Assembly: GCF_050947335.1 (NCBI RefSeq)
Contig: NW_027473329.1
Coordinates: 2,516,527 to 2,580,526, forward strand
Length of the DNA stretch: 64,000 nt
Direction of reading: 5' to 3'
DNA from: Megachile rotundata
Taxonomy: Eukaryota > Arthropoda > Insecta > Hymenoptera > Megachilidae
Shown here piece after piece: positions 46,449 to 60,654 of the stretch. The translations under genes and the position numbers were made by a program. Numbering within the stretch: the first letter of the stretch is position 1; the number at the start of each line of letters is the position of its first letter. Under the pieces are notes generated by a model, which saw only the letters and a program-made list of their open reading frames with translations, made no database searches and was not told the origin of the DNA.

Positions 46449-46736
46449 ACGCAATCACGCAATCACGCAATCACGCAATCACGCAATCACGCAATCACGC
46501 AATCACGCAATCACGCAATCACGCAATCACGCAATCACGCAATCACGCAATCACGCAATCACGCAATCACGCAATCACGCAATCACGCAATCACGCAATC
46601 ACGCAATCACACAATCACGCAATCACACAATCACGCAATCACACAATCACGCAATCACACAATCACGCAATCACACAATCACGCAATCACACAATCACGC
46701 AATCACACAATCACGCAATCACACAATCACGCAATC
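46449..46736. repeat. ACGCAATC tract (20) plus eight 16-bp dimers
   Basis: Twenty ACGCAATC to 46608, then eight strict alternations of ACGCAATC and ACACAATC (CpG every 16 bp). It is the largest CpG-periodic stretch in the window. Confidence 0.93.
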
Positions 46737-46779
46737 ACACAATCACACAATCACACAATCACACAATCACACAATCACA

Positions 46780-48175
46780 CAATCACAATCACACAATCAC
46801 AATCACACAATCACAATCACACAATCACAATCACACAATCACAATCACACAATCACAATCACACAATCACAATCACACAATCACAATCACACAATCACAA
46901 TCACACAATCACAATCACACAATCACAATCACACAATCACAATCACACAATCACAATCACACAATCACAATCACACAATCACAATCACACAATCACAATC
47001 ACACAATCACAATCACACAATCACAATCACACAATCACAATCACACAATCACAATCACACAATCACAATCACACAATCACAATCACACAATCACAATCAC
47101 ACAATCACAATCACACAATCACAATCACACAATCACAATCACACAATCACAATCACACAATCACAATCACACAATCACAATCACACAATCACAATCACAC
47201 AATCACAATCACACAATCACAATCACACAATCACAATCACACAATCACAATCACACAATCACAATCACACAATCACAATCACACAATCACAATCACACAA
47301 TCACAATCACACAATCACAATCACACAATCACAATCACACAATCACAATCACACAATCACAATCACACAATCACAATCACACAATCACAATCACACAATC
47401 ACAATCACACAATCACAATCACACAATCACAATCACACAATCACAATCACACAATCACAATCACACAATCACAATCACACAATCACAATCACACAATCAC
47501 AATCACACAATCACAATCACACAATCACAATCACACAATCACAATCACACAATCACAATCACACAATCACAATCACACAATCACAATCACACAATCACAA
47601 TCACACAATCACAATCACACAATCACAATCACACAATCACAATCACACAATCACAATCACACAATCACAATCACACAATCACAATCACACAATCACAATC
47701 ACACAATCACAATCACACAATCACAATCACACAATCACAATCACACAATCACAATCACACAATCACAATCACACAATCACAATCACACAATCACAATCAC
47801 ACAATCACAATCACACAATCACAATCACACAATCACAATCACACAATCACAATCACACAATCACAATCACACAATCACAATCACACAATCACAATCACAC
47901 AATCACAATCACACAATCACAATCACACAATCACAATCACACAATCACAATCACACAATCACAATCACACAATCACAATCACACAATCACAATCACACAA
48001 TCACAATCACACAATCACAATCACACAATCACAATCACACAATCACAATCACACAATCACAATCACACAATCACAATCACACAATCACAATCACACAATC
48101 ACAATCACACAATCACAATCACACAATCACAATCACACAATCACAATCACACAATCACAATCACACAATCACAAT
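46780..48175. repeat. Longest homogeneous 14-mer run
   Basis: About 99 copies of ACAATCACACAATC without a visible substitution, from the coordinate span divided by 14. Confidence 0.92.
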
Positions 48176-48345
48176 CACAAAATCACAATCACACAATCAC
48201 AATCACACAATCACAATCACACAATCACAATCACACAATCACAATCGCACAATCACAATCGCACAATCACAATCACACAATCACAATCACACAATCACAA
48301 TCACACAATCACAATCACACAATCACACAATCACACAATCACACA

Positions 48346-49574
48346 ACCTCACAATCACACAATCACACAATCACATAATCACACAATCACACAATCACAC
48401 AATCACAATCGCACAATCACAATTACACAATCACACAATCACACAATCACACAATCACACAATCACACAATCACACAATCACACAATCACACAATCACAC
48501 AATCACACAACCACACAATCACACAATCACACAATCACACAATCACACAATCACGCAATCACACAATCACGCAATCACACAACCACACAATCGCACAATC
48601 ACACAATCACACAATCACACAATCACACAATCACACAATCATCAATCACACAATCACGGTCACACAATCACACATTCACACAATCACACAATCACACAAT
48701 CACTCAATCACAAAATCACACAATCACACAATCACACAGTCACACAATCACACAATCACACAATCACGCAATCACACAATCACGCAATCACACAATCACG
48801 CAGTCACACAATCACGCAATCACGCAACCACACAATCACACAATCACACAATCACACAATCACACAATCACACAATCACACAATCACACAATCACACAAT
48901 CACGCAATCACGCAATCACGCAATCACACAATCACGCAATCACACAACCACACAATCACACAATCACACAATCACACAATCCCACAATCACACAATCACA
49001 CAGTCACACAATCACACAATCACACAGTCACACAATCACACAGTCACACAGTCACACAATCACACAATCACACAACCACACAATCACACAATCACACAAT
49101 CACACAATCACACAATCACACAATCACACAATCACACAATCACACAATCACACAATCACACAATCACACAATCACACAATCACACAATCACACAATCACA
49201 CAATCACACAATCACACAATCACAATCACACAATCACAATCACACAATCACAATCACACAATCACAATCACACAATCACAATCACACAATCACAATCACA
49301 CAATCACAATCACACAATCACAATCACACAATCGCAATCACACAATCGCAATCACACAATCGCAATCACACAATCGCAATCACACAATCACAATCACACA
49401 ATCACAATCACACAATCACAATCACACAATCACAATCACACAATCACAATCACACAATCACACAATCACAATCACACAATCACACAATCACACAATCACA
49501 CAATCACACAATCACACAATCACACAATCACACAATCACACAATCACACAATCACACAATCACACAATCACACA
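48346..49574. repeat. F then K-M-N
   Basis: AACCTCAC at 48344, ACATAATC near 48374, AATTACAC near 48421, CACAACC near 48507, K at ATCATCAATC (48640), ACGCAGTC near 48799, ACGCAACC near 48816, ACGC triplet, ATCCCAC near 48978, CACAGTC series, long L run (49080-49220), 14-mers, four N units (49332-49385), 14-mers, L run. Organisation is closest to 23422-24390. Confidence 0.87.
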
Positions 49575-51345
49575 ATCGCACAATCGCACAATCGCACAAT
49601 CGCACAATCACGCAATCACACAATCCCACAATCACACAATCCCACAATCACACAATCACACAATCACACAATCACGCAATCACGCAATCACGCAATCACA
49701 CAATCACACAATCAGACAATCACACAATCACACAATCACACAATCACACAATCACACAACCACACAACCACACAATCACACAATCACACAATCTCACAAT
49801 CACACAATCACAATCGCACAATCACACAATCACACAATCACACAATCACACAATCACAATCACACAATCACAATCACACAATCACAATCACACAATCACA
49901 ATCACACAATCACAATCACACAATCACAATCACATAATCACTATCACACAATCACAATCACACAATCACAATCACACAATCACAATCACAAAATCACAAT
50001 CACACAATCACAATCACACAATCACAATCACACAATCACAATCACACAATCACAATCGCACAATCACAATCGCACAATCACAATCACACAATCACAATCG
50101 CACAATCACAATCGCACAATCACAATCACACAATCACAATCACACAATCACAATCACACAATCACAATCACACAATCACAATCACACAATCACAATCACA
50201 CAATCACACAATCACACAATCACATAATCACACAATCACACAATCACACAATCACAATCGCACAATCACAATTACACAATCACACAATCACACAATCACA
50301 CAATCACACAATCACACAATCACACAATCACACAATCACACAATCACACAATCACACAATCACACAATCACACAATCACACAATCACACAATCACACAAT
50401 CACACAATCACACAATCACACAATCACACAATCACACAATCACACAATCGCACAATCACACAATCACACAATCACACAATCACACAATCACAATCACACA
50501 ATCACAATCACACGATCACAATCACACAATCACAATCACACAATCACAATCACACAATCACAATCACACAATCACAATCACACAATCACAATCACACAAT
50601 CACACAATCACACAATCACACAATCTCACAATCACACAATCACAATCGCACAATCACACAATCACACAATCACACAATCACACAATCACACAATCACACA
50701 ATCACACAATCACACAATCACACAATCACACAATCACACAATCACACAATCACACAATCACTCAATCACACAATCACACAATCACACAATCACACAATCA
50801 CACAATCACGCAATCACGCAATCACGCAGTCACACAATCACGCAATCACACAATCACACAATCACACAATCACGCAATCACACAATCACACAATCACACA
50901 ATCACACAATCACACAATCACACAATCACACAATCACACCATCACAATCACACAATCACAATCACACAATCACAATCACACAATCACAATCACACAATCA
51001 CAATCACACAATCACAATCACACAATCACAATCACACAATCACAATCACACAATCACAATCACACAATCACAATCACACAATCACAATCACACAATCACA
51101 ATCACACAATCACAATCACACAATCACAATCACACAATCACAATCACACAATCACAATCACACAATCACAATCACACAATCACAATCACAAAATCACAAT
51201 CGCACAATCACAATCGCACAATCACAATCGCACAATCACAATCGCACAATCACAATCGCACAATCACAATCGCACAATCACAATCACACAATCACACAAT
51301 CACACAATCACACAATCACACAATCACACAATCACACAATCACAC
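49575..51345. repeat. C-D-E-(F)-G-H-I block with defective F
   Basis: C tetrad from 49577, AGAC at 49714, E where ACATAATC (49934) precedes ACTATC, ACAAAATC near 49987, ATCGCAC units. The expected AACCTCAC is absent; ACATAATC at 50222 and AATTACAC near 50269 mark F. L run with one ATCGCAC near 50448, G with CACGATC near 50513, H with ATCTCAC near 50626, ACTCAATC near 50760, ACGCAGTC near 50823, I at ACACCATC (50936), ACAAAATC near 51188, six ATCGCAC (51200-51280), L units. Confidence 0.85.
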
Positions 51346-52741
51346 AATCAACACCAATCACACAATCACACAATCACACAATCACACAATCACACAATCA
51401 CACAATCACACATCACACAATCACACTAATCACACAATCACACAATCACACAATCACACAATCACACAACACACAATCACACAATCACAATCACACAATC
51501 ACAATCACACAATCACAATCACACAATCACATCACACAATCACAATCACACAATCACAATACACAATCACAATCACACAATCCAATCACACATTCACATC
51601 ACACAATCACAATCACACAATTCACAATCACACAACACAATCACACAATCACAATCACACAACATAACCCAATTCACACAATCACAATCACACAATCACA
51701 ATCACACAATCAAAATCACACAATCACAATCACACAATCAAAATCACACAATCACAATCACAGCAATCACAATCACACAATCACAATCACACAATCACAA
51801 TCACACAATCACAATCACACAATCACAATCACACTATACAATCACACAATCACATCACCACAATCACAATCACACAATCACAATCACACAATCACAATCA
51901 CACAATCACAATCACACAATCACAATCACACCATCACAATCACACAATCACAATCACACAATCACAATCACACAATCACAATCACACAATCTCAATCACA
52001 CTAATCACAATCACACATCACAATCACACAATCACAATCACACATCACATCACCAATCACAATCACACAATCACAATCGACACAATCACATCACACATCA
52101 CAAATCACACATCACAATCACACAATCACAATCACACAATCACAATCACACAATCACAATCACACAATCACAATCACACAATCACAATCACACAATCACA
52201 ATCACACAATCACAATCACACAATCCACAATCACACAATCACAATCAACAATCACAATCACACAATCACAATCACACAATCACAATCACACAATCACAAT
52301 CACACAATCACAATCACACAATCACAATCACACAATCACAATCACACAATCACCAATCACACAATCACAATCACACAATCACAATCACACAATCACAATC
52401 ACACATATCACAATCACACAATCACGATCACACAATCACAATCACACAATCGCAATCACACAATCGCAATCACAGCAATCGCAATCACACAATCACAATC
52501 ACACAATCACAATCACACAATCACAATCACAAAATCACAATCACACATCACAATCCCACAATCACAATCACACAATCACAATCACACAATCACAATCGCA
52601 CAATCACAATCGCACAATCACAATCACACAATCACAATCACACAACACAATCACACAATCACAATCACACAATCACAATCACACAATCACACAATCACAC
52701 AATCACACAATCACACAATCACACAATCACACAATCACACA
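51346..52741. repeat. Indel-rich 14-mer segment
   Basis: From about 51346 to 52560 the L and 14-mer pattern is repeatedly broken by irregular one- or two-base gains and losses (for example ATCAACACCAATC near 51348, ACTAATC near 51424, ACATAACCCAATTC near 51662, ACTATACAATC near 51834). Such breaks are almost absent elsewhere. Three ATCGCAATC units lie near 52450-52490, ACAAAATC near 52530, two ATCGCAC near 52597-52615, then nearly regular 14-mers and L units. No alternative content is visible. Confidence 0.85.
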
Positions 52742-54120
52742 ATCGCACAATCGCACAATCGCACAATCGCACAATCACACAATCACACAATCCACAATCA
52801 CACAATCCCACAATCACACAAACACACAATCACACAATCACGCAATCACGCAATCACGCAATCACACAATCACACAATCAGACAATCACACAATCACACA
52901 ATCACACAATCACACAACCACACAACCACACAATCACACAATCACACAATCTCACAATCACACAATCACAATCGCACAATCACACAATCACACAATCACA
53001 CAATCACACAATCACAATCACACAATCACAATCACACAATCACAATCACACAATCACAATCACACAATCACTATCACACAATCACTATCACACAATCACA
53101 ATCACACAATCACAATCACACAATCACAATCACAAAATCACAATCACACAATCACAATCACACAATCACAATCACACAATCACAATCACACAATCACCAA
53201 TCGCACAATCACAATCGCACAATCACAATCACACAATCACAATCACACAATCACAATCACACAATCACAATCACACAATCACACAAATCACACAATCACA
53301 CAACCTCACAATCACACAATCACACAATCACATAATCACACAATCACACAATCACACAATCACAATCGCACAATCACAATTACACAATCACACAATCACA
53401 CAATCACACAATCACACAATCACACAATCACACAATCACACAATCACACAATCACACAATCACAATCACACAATCACAATCACACGATCACAATCACACA
53501 ATCACAATCACACAATCACAATCACACAATCACAATCACACAATCACAATCACACAATCACACAATCACAATCACACAATCACACAATCACACAATCTCA
53601 CAATCACACAATCACAATCGCACATCACACAATCACACAATCACACAATCACACAATCACACAATCACACAATCACACAATCACACAATCACACATCACA
53701 CAATCACACAACCACACAACCACACAATCACACAATCACACAATCTCACAATCACACAATCACAATCGCACAATCACACAATCACACAATCACACAATCA
53801 CACAATCACAATCACACAATCACAATCACACAATCACAATCACACAATCACAATCACACAATCACATCACACAATCACTATCACACAATCACAATCACAC
53901 AATCACAATCACACAATCACAATCACAAAATCACAATCACACAATCACAATCACACAATCACAATCACACAATCACAATCACACAATCACAATCGCACAA
54001 TCACAATCGCACAATCACAATCACACAATCACAATCGCACAATCCACAATCGCACAATCACAATCACACAATCACAATCACACAATCACAATCACACAAT
54101 CACAATCACACAATCACACA
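52742..54120. repeat. C-D-E-F-G-H then shortened D-E, partner of 32567-34038
   Basis: C tetrad from 52744, ATCCAC (one base lost) near 52791, AGAC at 52880, two ACTATC, ACAAAATC near 53133, AACCTCAC at 53301, AATTACAC near 53378, a short L run, G, H with ATCTCAC near 53595, then a jump to the CACAACC pair (near 53710), E with ACTATC and ACAAAATC. The same unusual jump is seen at 33628. Scattered one-base indels occur near 53198, 53285, 53623, 53694, 53867 and 54044. Confidence 0.86.
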
Positions 54121-56213
54121 ACCTCACAATCACACAATCACACAATCACATAATCACACAATCACACAATCACACAATCACAATCGCACAATCACAATTA
54201 CACAATCACACAATCACACAATCACACAATCACACAATCACACAATCACACAATCACACAATCACACAATCACACAATCACACAATCTCACAATCACACA
54301 ATCACAATCGCACAATCACACAATCACACAATCACACAATCACACAATCACACAATCACACCAATCACACAATCACACAATCACACAATCACACAATCAC
54401 ACAATCACACAATCACACAATCACTCAATCACACAATCACACAATCACACAATCACACAATCACACAATCACGCAATCACGCAATCACGCAGTCACACAA
54501 TCACGCAAATCACACAATCACAACAATCACACAATCACGCAATCACACAATCACACATCACACAATCACACAATCACACAATCACACAATCACACAATCA
54601 CACCATCACAATCACACAATCACAATCACACAATCACAATCACACAATCACAATCACACAATCACAATCACACAATCACAATCACACAATCACAATCACA
54701 CAATCACAATCACACAATCACAATCACACAATCCACAATCACACAATCACAATCACACAATCACAATCACACAATCACAATCACACAATCACAATCACAC
54801 AATCACAATCACACAATCACAATCACACAATCACAATCACACAATCACAATCACACAATCACAATCACACAATCACAATCACACAATCACAATCACACAA
54901 TCACAATCACACAATCACAATCACACAATCACAATCACACAATCACAATCACACAATCACAATCACACAATCACAATCACACAATCACAATCACACAATC
55001 ACAATCACACAATCACAATCACACAATCACATCACACAATCACAATCACAAAATCACAATCACACAATCACAATCACACAATCACAATCACACAATCACA
55101 ATCACACAATCACAATCGCACAATCACAATCGCACAATCACAATCACACAATCACAATCACACAATCACAATCACACAATCACAATCACACAATCACAAT
55201 CACACAATCACAATCACACAATCACACAATCACACAATCACACAATCGCACAATCACACAATCACACAATCACACAATCACACAATCACACAATCACACA
55301 ATCACACAATCACACAATCACACAATCACACAATCACACAATCACACAATCACACAATCACAATCACACAATCACAATCACACGATCACAATCACACAAT
55401 CACACAATCACTCAATCACACAATCACACAATCACACAATCACACAATCACACAATCACGCAATCACGCAATCACGCAGTCACACAATCACGCAATCACA
55501 CAATCACACAATCACACAATCACGCAATCACACAATCACACAATCACACAATCACACAATCACACAATCACACAATCACACAATCACACAATCACACCAT
55601 CGCAATCACACAATCACAATCACACAATCACAATCACACAATCACAATCACACAATCACAATCACACAATCACAATCACACAATCACAATCACACAATCA
55701 CAATCACACAATCACAATCACACAATCACAATCACACAATCACAATCACACAATCACAATCACACAATCACAATCACACAATCACAATCACACAATCACA
55801 ATCACACAATCACAATCACACAATCACAATCACACAATCACAATCACACAATCACAATCACACAATCACAATCACACAATCACAATCACACAATCACAAT
55901 CACACAATCACAATCACACAATCACAATCACACAATCACAATCACACAATCACAATCACACAATCACAATCACACAATCACAATCACACAATCACAATCA
56001 CACAATCACAATCACAAAATCACAATCACACAATCACAATCACACAATCACAATCACACAATCACAATCACACAATCACAATCGCACAATCACAATCGCA
56101 CAATCACAATCACACAATCACAATCACACAATCACAATCACACAATCACAATCACACAATCACAATCACACAATCACAATCACACAATCACACAATCACA
56201 CAATCACACAATC
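54121..56213. repeat. F-H-I block with I duplicated
   Basis: AACCTCAC at 54119, AATTACAC near 54196, L run, H directly (ATCTCAC near 54286) without G, ACTCAATC near 54422, ACGCAGTC near 54487, I at ACACCATC (54600) with 14-mers to ACAAAATC near 55049. After L units and one CACGATC (55381) a second ACTCAATC (near 55408), ACGCAGTC (near 55475) and ACACCATCGC (55594) start another 14-mer run to ACAAAATC near 56014. One-base indels near 54362, 54507, 54521, 54555, 54732 and 55030. Confidence 0.85.
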
Positions 56214-57617
56214 GCACAATCACACAATCGCACAATCACACAATCGCACAATCGCACAATCGCACAATCGCACAATCACACAATCACACAATCCCACAAT
56301 CACACAATCCCACAATCACACAATCACGCAATCACGCAATCACGCAATCACACAATCACACAATCAGACAATCACACAATCACACAATCACACAATCACA
56401 CAACCACACAACCACACAATCACACAATCACACAATCTCACAATCACACAATCACAATCGCACAATCACACAATCACACAATCACACAATCACACAATCA
56501 CAATCACACAATCACAATCACACAATCACAATCACACAATCACAATCACACAATCACAATCACACAATCACTATCACACAATCACTATCACACAATCACA
56601 ATCACACAATCACAATCACACAATCACAATCACAAAATCACAATCACACAATCACAATCACACAATCACAATCACACAATCACAATCACACAATCACAAT
56701 CGCACAATCACAATCGCACAATCACAATCACACAATCACAATCACACAATCACAATCACACAATCACAATCACACAATCACACAATCACACAATCACACA
56801 ACCTCACAATCACACAATCACACAATCACATAATCACACAATCACACAATCACACAATCACAATCGCACAATCACAATTACACAATCACACAATCACACA
56901 ATCACACAATCACACAATCACACAATCACACAATCACACAATCACACAATCACACAATCACACAATCACACAATCACACAATCACACAATCACACAATCA
57001 CACAATCACACAATCACACAATCACACAATCACACAATCACAATCACACAATCACAATCACACGATCACAATCACACAATCACAATCACACAATCACAAT
57101 CACACAATCACAATCACACAATCACAATCACACAATCACACAATCACACAATCACACAATCACACAATCACACAATCTCACAATCACACAATCACAATCG
57201 CACAATCACACAATCACACAATCACACAATCACACAATCACACAATCACACAATCACACAATCACACAATCACACAATCACACAATCACACAATCACACA
57301 ATCACACAATCACACAATCACACAATCACACAATCACACAATCACGCAATCACACAATCACGCAATCACGCAATCACGCAATCACGCAATCACGCAATCA
57401 CGCAATCACGCAATCACGCAATCACGCAATCACACAATCACGCAATCACACAATCACGCAATCACACAATCACGCAATCACACAATCACACAATCACACA
57501 ATCACACAATCACACAATCACACAATCACACAATCACAATCACACAATCACAATCACACAATCACACAATCACACAATCACACAATCACACAATCACACA
57601 ATCACACAATCACACAA
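56214..57617. repeat. C-D-E-F-G-H with ACGCAATC tract, partner of 35464-36854
   Basis: GCACAATC units interspersed with L from 56212, then the C tetrad, two ATCCCAC, AGAC at 56366, two ACTATC, AACCTCAC at 56799, AATTACAC near 56876, G with CACGATC near 57061, H with ATCTCAC near 57178, nine ACGCAATC (57360-57431), dimers, L, two 14-mers, L. Landmarks equal 35604-36669 plus 20762. Confidence 0.88.
57360..57480. repeat. ACGCAATC tract (9) plus dimers, twin of 36598
   Basis: Identical count and layout to the tract at 36598, at the constant offset of 20762 seen for the flanking landmarks. Confidence 0.92.
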
Positions 57618-59032
57618 TCGCACAATCGCACAATCGCACAATCGCACAATCACACAATCACACAATCCCACAATCACACAATCACACAATCACACAATCA
57701 CGCAATCACGCAATCACGCAATCACACAATCACACAATCAGACAATCACACAATCACACAATCACACAATCACACAACCACACAACCACACAATCACACA
57801 ATCTCACAATCACACAATCACAATCGCACAATCACACAATCACACAATCACACAATCACACAATCACAATCACACAATCACAATCACACAATCACAATCA
57901 CACAATCACAATCACACAATCACAATCACACAATCACAATCACACAATCACTATCACACAATCACAATCACACAATCACAATCACACAATCACAATCACA
58001 AAATCACAATCACACAATCACAATCACACAATCACAATCACACAATCACAATCACACAATCACAATCGCACAATCACAATCGCACAATCACAATCACACA
58101 ATCACAATCACACAATCACAATCACACAATCACAATCACACAATCACACAATCACACAATCACACAACCTCACAATCACACAATCACACAATCACATAAT
58201 CACACAATCACACAATCACACAATCACAATCGCACAATCACAATTACACAATCACACAATCACACAATCACACAATCACGCAATCACACAATCACACAAT
58301 CACACAATCACACAATCACACAATCACACAATCACACAATCACACAACCACACAATCACACAATCACACAATCACACAATCACACAATCACGCAATCACA
58401 CAATCACGCAATCACACAACCACACAATCGCACAATCACACAATCACACAATCACACAATCACACAATCACACAATCACACAATCATCAATCACACAATC
58501 ACGGTCACACAATCACACATTCACACAATCACACAATCACACAATCACTCAATCACAAAATCACACAATCACACAATCACACAGTCACACAATCACACAA
58601 TCACACAATCACGCAATCACACAATCACGCAATCACACAATCACGCAGTCACACAATCACGCAATCACGCAACCACACAATCACACAATCACACAATCAC
58701 ACAATCACACAATCACACAATCACACAATCACACAATCACACAATCACGCAATCACGCAATCACGCAATCACACAATCACGCAATCACACAACCACACAA
58801 TCACACAATCACACAATCACACAATCCCACAATCACACAATCACACAGTCACACAATCACACAATCACACAATCACACAATCACACAATCACACAACCAC
58901 ACAATCACACAATCACACAATCACACAATCTCACAATCACACAATCACAATCACACAATCACACAATCACACAATCACACAATCACACAATCACACAATC
59001 ACACAATCACACAATCACACAATCACACAATC
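57618..59032. repeat. C-D-E-F then K-M, partner of 36855-38596
   Basis: C tetrad from 57619 with one ATCCCAC, AGAC at 57740, ACTATC near 57949, AACCTCAC at 58165, CACAACC near 58345, K at ATCATCAATC (58485), ACGCAGTC near 58644, ATCCCAC near 58825, single CACAGTC, ATCTCAC near 58929. The N units and 14-mers of the partner are missing: L units run directly to the next C, about 300 bp shorter. Confidence 0.87.
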
Positions 59033-60654
59033 GCACAATCGCACAATCGCACAATCGCACAATCACGCAATCACACAATCCCACAATCACACAATCCCAC
59101 AATCACACAATCACACAATCACACAATCACGCAATCACGCAATCACGCAATCACACAATCACACAATCAGACAATCACACAATCACACAATCACACAATC
59201 ACACAATCACACAACCACACAACCACACAATCACACAATCACACAATCTCACAATCACACAATCACAATCGCACAATCACACAATCACACAATCACACAA
59301 TCACACAATCACAATCACACAATCACAATCACAAAATCACAATCACACAATCACAATCACACAATCACAATCACACAATCACTATCACACAATCACAATC
59401 ACACAATCACAATCACACAATCACAATCACAAAATCACAATCACACAATCACAATCACACAATCACAATCACACAATCACAATCACACAATCACAATCGC
59501 ACAATCACAATCGCACAATCACAATCACACAATCACAATCGCACAATCACAATCGCACAATCACAATCACACAATCACAATCACACAATCACAATCACAC
59601 AATCACAATCACACAATCACACAACCTCACAATCACACAATCACGCAATCACATAATCACACAATCACACAATCACACAATCACAATCGCACAATCACAA
59701 TTACACAATCACACAATCACACAATCACACAATCACACAATCACACAATCACACAATCACACAATCACACAATCACACAATCACACAACCACACAATCAC
59801 ACAATCACACAATCACACAATCACACAATCACACAATCACACAATCACACAATCACACAATCACACAATCACACAATCACAATCACACAATCACAATCAC
59901 ACGATCACAATCACACAATCACAATCACACAATCACAATCACACAATCACAATCACACAATCACAATCACACAATCACAATCACACAATCACACAATCAC
60001 ACAATCACACAATCTCACAATCACACAATCACAATCGCACAATCACACAATCACACAATCACACAATCACACAATCACACAATCACACAATCACACAATC
60101 ACACAATCACACAATCACACAATCACACAATCACTCAATCACACAATCACACAATCACACAATCACACAATCACGCAATCACGCAATCACGCAGTCACAC
60201 AATCACGCAATCACACAATCACGCAATCACACAATCACGCAATCACACAATCACACAATCACACAATCACACAATCACACAATCACACCATCACAATCAC
60301 ACAATCACAATCACACAATCACAATCACACAATCACAATCACACAATCACAATCACACAATCACAATCACACAATCACAATCACACAATCACAATCACAC
60401 AATCACAATCACACAATCACAATCACACAATCACAATCACACAATCACAATCACACAATCACAATCACAAAATCACAATCACAAAATCACAATCACACAA
60501 TCACAATCACACAATCACAATCACACAATCACAATCACACAATCACAATCGCACAATCACAATCGCACAATCACAATCACACAATCACAATCACACAATC
60601 ACAATCACACAATCACAATCACACAATCACACAATCACACAATCACACAATCAC
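59033..60654. repeat. C-D-E-F-G-H-I block, partner of 38597-40314
   Basis: C tetrad from 59033, AGAC at 59169, early extra ACAAAATC (59331), ACTATC near 59382, AACCTCAC at 59622, the ACGCAATCACATAATC variant near 59643, AATTACAC, CACAACC near 59789, G with CACGATC near 59900, H with ATCTCAC near 60014, ACTCAATC near 60132, ACGCAGTC near 60189, I at ACACCATC (60285), two ACAAAATC (60467, 60481), two ATCGCAC, 14-mers, L units. Confidence 0.87.

Larger units (their letters stand above)
46424..48345. repeat. ACGCAATC tract, dimers and 99-copy 14-mer run
   Basis: Three ACGCAATC, one plain L, then 20 ACGCAATC (46449-46608), eight ACGCAATC/ACACAATC dimers (to about 46736), L units, then a 14-mer run of roughly 1,395 bp (46780-48175), and ACAAAATC, two ATCGCAC, 14-mers and L units before the F landmark. 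Confidence 0.9.

Noticed and set aside
51346..52560. A distinct functional element in the irregular segment
   Set aside because: The sequence is still 14-mer repeat with small indels. The pattern fits sequencing or assembly error better than a new element.
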